Origin: Deltaproteobacteria bacterium
GTDB taxonomy: Bacteria > Desulfobacterota > Desulfobacteria > Desulfobacterales > Desulfosarcinaceae
Direction of reading: 5' to 3'
DNA length: 38,328 nt
NCBI GenBank assembly: GCA_020444075.1
Contig: JAHLLR010000049.1
Span: 1-38,328 of the forward strand
Shown: positions 1 through 5,958 of the stretch, in pieces
Layout of the letters: each line of letters opens with the position of its first letter
How positions within the stretch are numbered: the first letter of the stretch is position 1
Program-made: the position numbers and the translations under genes
Notes under the pieces: model-generated
The model's input: only the letters and a program-made list of their open reading frames with translations
The model's database searches: none
Told to the model about the DNA's origin: nothing

Positions 1-21
1 GAATTTTTAAGGAATAAAAAC

Positions 22-61
22 TGAACGTCGAACATCGAACGTCCAACGTCGAACGCCGAAT
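22..61 (+). repeat. Degenerate heptamer array, left arm of inverted pair
   Basis: The 40 bases read as tandem 7-mers of the type GAACGTC, GAACATC, GAACGTC, CAACGTC, GAACGCC, GAAT. The reverse complement of 301-340 matches this stretch at 37 of 40 positions, so the two form an inverted pair about 240 bp apart. A shorter relative of the same word is at 3455-3473. Confidence 0.8.
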
Positions 62-300
62 CGGAACAGCGTAAACCGCACCACTGAAAGCTCCGGCTGC
101 CCAATACGCTTTCACGGTCGTTTTTTCAAGTCTAACCGTCTTCCTCGACAATGATGGACATGCACCGGGAAAACCGGGGGGCAGAATAGGTCGAATACTT
201 AATTAAGTTAATATGTTATTCATTAACAGGAAATCCAGTCGATCATTGATTTGCATCGCTGCCAATACTTTATAATCACATGGAGCGCAGCGACCACCTT

Positions 301-340
<40 letters not shown>

Positions 341-540
341 TTTTATAGGTTCGGTCCCTTTATGATGGATATCGGTTAAAAAATCAATACTGTATGTTGT
401 GGTTGCAATGGTTTTGGGGGTGAATTGGTTATGGTGCCGGTAAATTACAGAAATAGCCGGCAGTTTGGAAGGTACGAACGCTTCAGCTGGATTGACATTT
501 GGGGTTGGCGATAAAAGGGGTTATTGGTCAGGGGAGGGCG

Positions 541-583
541 GCCGAAAATACCGAAGCCGGGGTGACATTTCACCACGGCTTCG
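541..583 (-). terminator. Rho-independent terminator of the PEP-CTERM gene
   Basis: CGAAGCCG (552-559) pairs with CGGCTTCG (576-583), and GGTGA (561-565) with TCACC (570-574). This gives a 13-pair stem with one internal mismatch and a CATT loop. Read on the minus strand, the hairpin lies about 30 bases after the stop codon at 616 and is followed by TATTTTC. Confidence 0.7.
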
Positions 584-615
584 ATCGATCCAAAAACAAG
601 TTGACTCAGAGATAA

Positions 616-1293
616 CTAACTTTTTTTCAGGAATTTTTTGCGCGATGCTCCGGCCAGCCCGACCAGTCCGGTTCCCAGCAGGAGCATGGTGGCGGGTTCG
701 GGAACGGGGGCATAGTTACCTGTAGCAAATCCAGAATCTTCAGTGGGGATAGGGTTGCCTATAAAGTTCAATGATTGTAGATGGGCTCCAAGCTGCCACC
801 CTTCTGAGCCCAATGCAGTTGTTAAATCTGTAAGCGGTGCATCGGTGAAATCTGACAAGAGCCAAGCACCGGAGTTTTTGGTCATCGTGAATGTCAAATT
901 TTGACTATTTGTAACATCACTGGCATTAGGCAGCCCCGGGGGGTCCAGAGACGCAAAGAGAAATGTTGAACCACCCGCTCCACCTCCTTGAACAGTGCCA
1001 GGACTTTCAACATCCCAGCCGGTTGGATCAAAATCAGAAAATGAAAAATCAGAATCCGTTCCAACTATATTAAAATAGAATTCATCAAGTTTTATGTCTG
1101 GATGCAATGGGGAATTTATATCAACGGTCCAATATGCTTGATTACCAGTTGCTAAGATAGTGACATCAACAATTAAACCATCTGGATTTTCACCTCGTGG
1201 ATCACCTAATAATTGAGACGTAATTGTCAGCGCATATGCATTTCCGAAAATAAATAACAAAAAGAATACAACTAATAATGCTTTTTTCATCAT
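616..1293 (-). CDS. PEP-CTERM sorting domain-containing exported protein
   Basis: Predicted exported protein of about 225 residues with no recognised catalytic domain. It opens with a signal peptide (MMKKALLVV, hydrophobic core, cut near GNAYA). It ends with a classical PEP-CTERM tail: VPEPATM, a hydrophobic helix containing TGLVGLAG, then the basic SRKKFLKK. In this family the tail is cut by an exosortase during surface or exopolysaccharide-associated sorting (known for the family; no exosortase is in the window). The middle (about residues 20-190) is polar and rich in G, S, D and T, typical of secreted beta-rich proteins. I chose the ATG at 1293 because AGAAAGGG lies five bases upstream; an in-frame ATG at 1308 would include that site in the coding region. 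A sigma-54-type promoter lies at 1490-1509 and a terminator at 541-583, so the gene is probably monocistronic. Confidence 0.85.
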   Translation of the reverse strand: MMKKALLVVFFLLFIFGNAYALTITSQLLGDPRGENPDGLIVDVTILATGNQAYWTVDINSPLHPDIKLDEFYFNIVGTDSDFSFSDFDPTGWDVESPGTVQGGGAGGSTFLFASLDPPGLPNASDVTNSQNLTFTMTKNSGAWLLSDFTDAPLTDLTTALGSEGWQLGAHLQSLNFIGNPIPTEDSGFATGNYAPVPEPATMLLLGTGLVGLAGASRKKFLKKS

Positions 1294-1309
1294 TTTACCC
1301 TTTCTCATG

Positions 1310-1655
1310 CAAGTTAAGTTGTCATCATCTAAAAAGTCGACCCATCGATAATATGCTTAGAGTTTTATTGGAAAACACCATCTTTCCATATATGAACTCT
1401 TGATATGCAATCTTGGGATTCAATCTTACCCATTAACCCCACAATAAAGGAAGGCAGGGAAAAACTTCCCAATTATCCTACCTCCCACTCAAGCATTTTC
1501 CAAGCCAATCAAAAATGAATTTCGATAAGTATTATAACTATCAAATAATATAGAAGTATGTAGAAATTTGAATTTGTCGCTCAATGCGACTTTCTCGGAA
1601 TATGAAGAAAATTGCATATAAAAAATTACATAGATATGGTAAAAAATTCCCAATT
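1310..1655. other. Intergenic leader and spacer
   Basis: No gene is visible. The part up to about 1481 is the probable 5' leader of the minus-strand PEP-CTERM gene. The part from 1510 to 1655 is AT-rich spacer before the MITE-like element. Confidence 0.6.
1490..1509 (-). promoter_or_regulatory. Candidate sigma-54 (-24/-12) promoter of the PEP-CTERM gene
   Basis: The minus strand reads TTGGCTTGGAAAATGCTTG: GG, ten bases, GC, the invariant sigma-54 spacing, with TGGC and TGCT partial matches to the consensus. Transcription would start near 1481, giving a leader of about 190 bases before the ATG at 1293. I see no known riboswitch in that leader, only a short GGGAA/TTCCC hairpin. Confidence 0.5.
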
Positions 1656-1791
1656 TTGATGGTCCCGTAAAAAGTGTCCAACCGTGTCACTCCCGCGAAG
1701 GCGGGAGTCTATGCTGTCCGAAACTTATGGATCCCCGCCTGCGCGGGGATGGCAGCAAAGCGGACATGTCGACTTTTTGTTGCTCCATCAA
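1656..1791. mobile_element. MITE-like / REP-type element with two GC hairpins
   Basis: The ends form an imperfect inverted repeat: TTGATGG...AAAAAGT at 1656-1675 and its inverse at 1772-1791 (14 of 20 bases match, the mismatches lying in the centre). Inside are two perfect eight-pair hairpins with four-base loops: ACTCCCGC-GAAG-GCGGGAGT at 1689-1708 and ATCCCCGC-CTGC-GCGGGGAT at 1731-1750. It has no coding capacity. Paired GC hairpins of this 'cccgcgaaggcggg / cccgcctgcgcggg' type are widespread interspersed repeats in Proteobacteria and relatives. Mobilisation by a transposase in trans is inference. Confidence 0.7.
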
Positions 1792-1934
1792 TTTCATGTT
1801 GATCGACCGGCGACCATCTCTCGCATCGAGATCAATTGAAGTTGATCACAGGAATCGGATGCTATAGTATACCTGGTCTCGGGAATCTGGTAGGCGGTGC
1901 TTGGTTTTTTGGAAACTGTCCCGGCAGGCAAAAC

Positions 1935-1967
1935 CCGAAAAGGCAGAACGACCATTCGTCCTGCCTT
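1935..1967 (-). terminator. Rho-independent terminator of the small PEP-like gene
   Basis: AAGGCAG (1940-1946) pairs with CTGCCTT (1961-1967) and ACGA (1948-1951) with TCGT (1956-1959). The intervening pair is G-U in the minus-strand RNA, giving a 12-pair stem with a four-base loop. Read on the minus strand, the hairpin is followed by TTTCGGGTTTT. It lies about 40 bases past the stop codon at 2009. Confidence 0.75.
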
Positions 1968-2008
1968 CCGGTTTATCCAACATTAGCGGGTTCAACGCTA
2001 AACTCAGT

Positions 2009-2266
2009 TCATAGATTTTTCCTGCGACTGACACCGGCCAATCCCACCAGTCCGGTGGCAATCAGCAGTATGATGGCGGAATTGGGTATGGACGTTGTCG
2101 TCGAGTCCTCCTTGGCAGAGGGGGCATCCTTTGCTACGGCAACCGCCTGGGATCTTGAATCGGCAATCAATTGAGTCATGCCGTCACTGGCGCTCGATGA
2201 CATCCCGCCCAGCACTACAAATACAACCAGAAATGTCAGGATTGATTTTTTAATGGCAAGCTTCAT
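2009..2266 (-). CDS. Small exported protein with PEP-CTERM-like tail lacking the PEP motif
   Basis: An 85-residue protein made almost entirely of sorting signals. Residues 1-27 are a signal peptide (MKLAIKKS, hydrophobic core, cut near SSSAS), followed by a polar linker of about 35 residues (rich in S, A, D, T). The C-terminal helix with TGLVGLAG and the basic SRRKNL is nearly the same as the tail of the neighbouring 225-residue PEP-CTERM protein. Where that protein has VPEPA, this one has IPNSA, so the PEP triplet itself is missing. The start is supported by GGTGGAG just upstream, and a strong sigma-54 promoter match lies at 2288-2307. The function is unknown. It may be a small exosortase substrate of variant class, or the remnant of a longer PEP-CTERM gene whose central domain was deleted. 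Confidence 0.75.
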   Translation of the reverse strand: MKLAIKKSILTFLVVFVVLGGMSSSASDGMTQLIADSRSQAVAVAKDAPSAKEDSTTTSIPNSAIILLIATGLVGLAGVSRRKNL

Positions 2267-2287
2267 TTCTCCACCTCGAGAAAGATA

Positions 2288-2307
2288 GAAGCAAGATAAC
2301 TGCCAAG
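2288..2307 (-). promoter_or_regulatory. Sigma-54 (-24/-12) promoter of the small PEP-like gene
   Basis: The minus strand reads TTGGCAGTTATCTTGCTTC, matching the consensus TGGCAC-N5-TTGCW at ten of eleven fixed positions, with the correct GG-N10-GC spacing. The predicted start near 2279 leaves a short leader with GGTGGAG before the ATG at 2266. Confidence 0.7.
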
Positions 2308-2309
2308 AT

Positions 2310-2687
2310 CATGGCCCGACTCTAAAAAATTAAAATATCAAAATATTACAATTCGTTAAACTTCACTGGGGCTGACGTCGATCGGCTCGCTGGGTTTATG
2401 ATTGGTAAATTTATTACATAGTTTTTCGTAGAATTAATCCCTGCAATAACTTTCTTTTCATAATTTTATAAACGGCTGCGCATATTTCCCACAAATGAAC
2501 TAAGCTTGCCGGGGGGCGGGGTTTGGCGGGTTAATTGAGTCTAATGGTTGGACTGGGTTTTTTAGGCCCTGCAAGAGCTGTCCACGACCTTCATCCTGCC
2601 CGGCTGCCCTCGAGTTCACAAAGGCGCGGAGGAGCTGATCTTTACAATGGAATCAGGTTTATGGAATCAGGTATGCTGCCGGTGCAA
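2310..2687. other. Intergenic region without a recognised gene
   Basis: The first half is AT-rich spacer and the second half GC-rich. The only clear structure is a 14-base tandem duplication, ATGGAATCAGGTTT / ATGGAATCAGGTAT, at 2647-2674, directly beyond the scpB stop codon. No strong terminator for scpB was found. Confidence 0.6.
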
Positions 2688-3356
2688 TTACTCGGAGGTC
2701 GGATCGAGCGGTGACGGGTCATCCTTCGCTGCCGGGCTTTCGTCCTCGGCTTCGGGCGCGTCCGCGGACGCCGGGGATGCGGTGGGCATGTCCTCGCCGT
2801 GGTCGTCATCTTCCGGCTGCTCTTCCAGGCGGGACCGGCTGAGTTCCTCGATTTCTTTGGGGGTGGGCAGGTCTTTGAGATCCTTCAATTCAAACACCTC
2901 GAGAAAGTGCTTGGTGGTGGCATAGATCAGCGGGCGGCCGGGGATCTCCTTGCGGCCCAGCACGCGGATCAGCTTGCGCTCCATGAGCATGCGGATGACG
3001 CCGCCGCTGTCCACGCCGCGGATATGCTCGATGTCGCTGCGGATGATGGGCTGGTTGTAGGCAATGATCGCCAGGGTTTCCAGGGCTGCCTTGCTCAGGC
3101 GCGGGGTGCTGGGTTTAACCAGTCGCTTGATCCATTCGTTGTAGCGACCCTGGGTGCGGAACTGGTAGCCGCCGGCCACCTGTTTGAGCACAAAGCCGCC
3201 GTCGCGCTGTTCGTACTCTGCCATCAGTTCATCGATCGCGCTACGGATCGCGGCGGTCTCTTCCCCCTCGATAATGCCTTTGAGGTGGTCCATCGTCAGC
3301 GGTGTTTCCGAGACGAAGAGCAGGCTTTCGATGATGTGTTTAATATCTTCCGCCAT
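2688..3356 (-). CDS. scpB: Segregation and condensation protein B
   Basis: ScpB is the winged-helix kleisin-associated subunit of the bacterial SMC-ScpAB condensin, which acts on the nucleoid in chromosome segregation. The protein has 222 residues. About residues 1-165 hold the two winged-helix domains, with family motifs IIESLLFVSETPLT near the N-terminus, LSKAALETLAIIAYNQPI in the middle and IRGVDSGGVIRMLMER after it. The last 45 residues are an acidic, proline- and alanine-rich tail of low complexity, longer than in most ScpB proteins. The gene follows scpA and trpS in the same direction, but a 402-bp repeat-filled gap separates it from scpA, where these genes usually touch or overlap. I see no clear Shine-Dalgarno sequence before the ATG. 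Confidence 0.95.
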   Translation of the reverse strand: MAEDIKHIIESLLFVSETPLTMDHLKGIIEGEETAAIRSAIDELMAEYEQRDGGFVLKQVAGGYQFRTQGRYNEWIKRLVKPSTPRLSKAALETLAIIAYNQPIIRSDIEHIRGVDSGGVIRMLMERKLIRVLGRKEIPGRPLIYATTKHFLEVFELKDLKDLPTPKEIEELSRSRLEEQPEDDDHGEDMPTASPASADAPEAEDESPAAKDDPSPLDPTSE

Positions 3357-3758
3357 GGTGGATATCGGTCGGGGTCGGGGTTCCTGTGTTTATTGTGTTC
3401 ATTGAGTTTATTGGGCTTGTTCACAGCTCGCGGGGAGCTATAATTCTGCATTTCATTCGATGTTCGACGTTCAGCCCTTGACCTTCGCTGTTTCCTGCTC
3501 TTCACTCAGTCCTCAGCACTCATTCTTTGTCTCTTGGCTAAACGCTCCAGGCTTCTGATTTAGATTTTTCTCTCGCCCGCTTCGCTCGAGAGCACAGAGA
3601 CGCAGAGGGCGTTGATTTTTGTTCCAGGAATCAAATGGCACCAGCTCTTCTTGCCAGTTTGAATGCAGTATCCTGCTGCATTTTCCTATAGCCTATAGCC
3701 TACAGCCCATAGCCTTTTTCCCATATATCTACAGTCTACAGCCTATCCTCCTAAACAC
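3357..3758. repeat. Mosaic of degenerate short tandem repeats between scpB and scpA
   Basis: This 402-bp gap has no gene and consists largely of unrelated short-period repeats. At 3388-3423 are four 9-mers (GTTTATTGT, GTTCATTGA, GTTTATTGG, GCTTGTTCA). At 3455-3473 are two 7-mers of the CGATGTT/CGACGTT family also found at 22-61 and 301-340. At 3503-3523 are three 7-mers (CACTCAG, TCCTCAG, CACTCAT). At 3685-3748 are about nine 7-mers of the CCTATAG/CCTACAG type with one single-base phase slip. A purine-rich GAGCACAGAGACGCAGAGG stretch lies between them. Confidence 0.8.
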
Positions 3759-4517
3759 CTACTGATAAAAGATGCGGATAATCCCCGTGGGCACATGCTG
3801 GGCGATGCGGATCAGGCTGAGCTTGGCCATTTCCAGGATGGCCAGAAAAGTGACGATGATGTCCGACCGTTGGTGGTCAGCGGCAAACAGCTCGTCAAAG
3901 GTCATGGATTCCTTCGTCTCCAACATTTCCGTCAACTGGGTGATGCGTTCCTGGACCGAGACCCGGTCCCTGGTCAGATCGACCCGGTGGCCCGGCGTCA
4001 CCTTGTCCAGAATCCTCTGAAACGCATCGATCAGTTCGAACAGGCCGATGTGGATCACTTCATTATCTTCCACCCGTTCCGGGATGTCGGTATCCGGCTT
4101 TCGCGTAAAGGTTTTTTCCCCCAGCAGATTTCGCTCCGCCAATTGTTCGGCAGCCGATTTGATCCGAAGATATTCCAGCAGCGGTCGGGTGATCTCCAGT
4201 CGGGGATCCTCTTCGTCTTCCTCACCCACCTGGGGCGGCAGCAGCATCCTGGATTTGATATGGGTCAGGGTGGATGCCATCAGGACAAAATCACCGGCAA
4301 AGTCGATATTCATCTGCTTCATCCACTCCAGATAGTCCAGGTACTGTGTGGTGATTTGTGAGATGGGGATGTCGTAAATATCCACTTCCGCTTTTTTTAT
4401 CAGATGGACCAGAAGATCCATGGGACCTTCGAATACGTCCTGGAGTTTGACCCGGTATCGATCATCGTCGACATCATCGGGGTCGGCATCCGTCAAGTTG
4501 TCCATCATCATTGGCAT
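3759..4517 (-). CDS. scpA: Segregation and condensation protein A
   Basis: ScpA is the kleisin subunit that bridges the SMC heads and binds ScpB in bacterial condensin. The protein has 252 residues, the usual length. After a short acidic N-terminus comes the diagnostic kleisin start FEGPMDLLVHLIKKAEVDIY, then IPISQITTQYLDYLE, and a middle segment with MLLPP. The C-terminal winged helix contains FLAILEMAKL and ends IRIFYQ. Gene order on the minus strand is trpS, scpA, scpB, a linkage seen in many Desulfobacterota. Several in-frame methionines at the N-terminus (MPMMM) make the exact start uncertain by up to five residues. The upstream bases have no strong ribosome binding site. Confidence 0.95.
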   Translation of the reverse strand: MPMMMDNLTDADPDDVDDDRYRVKLQDVFEGPMDLLVHLIKKAEVDIYDIPISQITTQYLDYLEWMKQMNIDFAGDFVLMASTLTHIKSRMLLPPQVGEEDEEDPRLEITRPLLEYLRIKSAAEQLAERNLLGEKTFTRKPDTDIPERVEDNEVIHIGLFELIDAFQRILDKVTPGHRVDLTRDRVSVQERITQLTEMLETKESMTFDELFAADHQRSDIIVTFLAILEMAKLSLIRIAQHVPTGIIRIFYQ

Positions 4518-4668
4518 TGGTGGGCCAAACCTCTTATGTGTTTTCTCATGCCGTTAGCGATTAAGTCGTCGGCAGATGTTTTGAAATTTTACGCAAGGCA
4601 CCAAAAGTCCCCAAAAAGGATTTCGCTCAGGAAAACCCGCTATTCAGTATCTGTTTAGAAATGGTAGA

Positions 4669-4767
4669 TTTTGGTTCAGGCCAAGGCCGCAGCGAGGTTG
4701 AAACCGCAGGCGTAGCAGCGCTACGTCGAGGATTTCAGCCGAGCGAGAACGCCGGCATGGGCCAAAA
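4669..4767. repeat. 99-bp imperfect palindromic repeat element
   Basis: The sequence is symmetrical about base 4718. TTTTGG at 4669-4674 faces CCAAAA at 4762-4767, and the centre is the perfect CGTAGC-AGC-GCTACG hairpin (4711-4725). About 28 of 49 positions per arm are complementary, including GGTTGAAA against TTTCAGCC. It lies between scpA and trpS, close to the trpS stop codon, and could form a cruciform or a large RNA hairpin. No transposase is encoded. I think it is a dispersed intergenic repeat, but other copies would have to be found to show that. Confidence 0.55.
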
Positions 4768-4791
4768 GATGCCGTTTCTGATGAACACGTT

Positions 4792-5784
4792 TTAATCTTT
4801 GATCCGTATGGCCGCCCTGACCTGCTCCATGGTTTCCTTAGCCACCTTGCGGGCCTTTTCGCTGCCGGAAGTGATGATCTCCTTGACGAGTTCCGGTTTG
4901 GCCATGAAATACGACCGTCGTTCATGCAGGGGTTCCATGGCTTTGATCAGGCTTTCAGCCATGATTTTCTTGCATTCCACACAGCCGATCTCCGCACTTC
5001 TGCACTGGGGATCGATGGCTTCCCAGATTCCGGTCTCCGAATATATTTTGTGAAATTCGAACACATTGCAGACATCCGGGTTGCCGGGATCCGACCGGCG
5101 CATACGCTGGGGGTCGGTGATCATCTGGGATACTTTTTTTCCAATTTCATCCGGCGTATCGGAAAGGTATATGGCATTGTTGTAGGACTTGCTCATCTTG
5201 CGTCGGTCCAGACCTAAAATTTTGGATGTTTTGGTCAGGATGGCTTCCGGTTCCGGAAATACGTTGCCGTATAAAAAATTGAAACGCCGGGTAATTTCCC
5301 GGGTTATTTCCACGTGGGGCACCTGGTCGATGCCCACCGGTACGCCGTTGGCCTTGTACATGATGATGTCCGCCGCCTGGAGGACCGGGTATCCCAGAAA
5401 ACCGAAGGTGGAAAGGTCCTTGTTGTTGATCTGGACGATCTGGTCCTTGTAGGTCGGGTTTCTTTCCAGCCACGGCACCGGCGTGATCATGGAGAGATAC
5501 AGGAACAGTTCGGCATGTTCCGGAACCAGCGATTGAACGAACAGGGTACTTTTTTCCGGATCGAGTCCGGCACTGAGCCAATCGATCATCATTTCGCCGA
5601 CATAACGGGTAATGTCGCCGGGGGCTTCATAGTCGCTGGTCAGGGCATGCCAGTCGGCAATAAAGAAAAAACAGTCATATTCGTCCTGCATTCCCACCCA
5701 GTTGGCCAGCGCGCCGTGCAGGTTGCCCAGATGAAGTGGGCCGGTGGGCCGCATACCGCTTAATATCCTTTTTTTTGAACTCAT
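4792..5784 (-). CDS. trpS: Tryptophan--tRNA ligase
   Basis: Class I aminoacyl-tRNA synthetase that charges tRNA-Trp with tryptophan in the cytoplasm. The protein has 330 residues from the chosen start, the usual TrpRS length. The N-terminus shows the class I HIGH-type signature as PTGPLHLGNLHG, and the KMSKS loop is RRKMSKSYNN. Other family segments are FIADWHALT and YPVLQAADIIMYKA, with the tryptophan-pocket region in between. An in-frame ATG 17 codons upstream (5835) is less likely: the residues it would add are not TrpRS-like, and AGGAG sits about nine bases before the ATG at 5784. The gene is upstream of scpA on the same strand. Confidence 0.96.
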   Translation of the reverse strand: MSSKKRILSGMRPTGPLHLGNLHGALANWVGMQDEYDCFFFIADWHALTSDYEAPGDITRYVGEMMIDWLSAGLDPEKSTLFVQSLVPEHAELFLYLSMITPVPWLERNPTYKDQIVQINNKDLSTFGFLGYPVLQAADIIMYKANGVPVGIDQVPHVEITREITRRFNFLYGNVFPEPEAILTKTSKILGLDRRKMSKSYNNAIYLSDTPDEIGKKVSQMITDPQRMRRSDPGNPDVCNVFEFHKIYSETGIWEAIDPQCRSAEIGCVECKKIMAESLIKAMEPLHERRSYFMAKPELVKEIITSGSEKARKVAKETMEQVRAAIRIKD

Positions 5785-5958
5785 GAAAACATCTCCTGAT
5801 CGAATGTTCGGCTGCCGCCGGTTTGCCGGCCGCATGCGGTCAGCGTCACAGTGATAAAACCCGTTATACTAAACAGAAGGCGACATGCAATCAAGAAAAA
5901 AAAGGAGGTAAGGGACGGAATGACAATCAAGGGATCATCTCCTTAATACCTGCTGGGG

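Noticed and set aside
465-725. Open frame of 86 codons on the plus strand
   Set aside because: It overlaps the terminator and tail of the PEP-CTERM gene on the other strand, lacks a ribosome binding site, and its composition is not protein-like.
1836-2174. Open frame of 112 codons on the plus strand
   Set aside because: It runs antisense to the small PEP-like gene and across its terminator, with no domain and no ribosome binding site.
4644-4925. Open frame of 93 codons on the minus strand between scpA and trpS
   Set aside because: It is created by reading through the palindromic repeat and the end of trpS in another frame.
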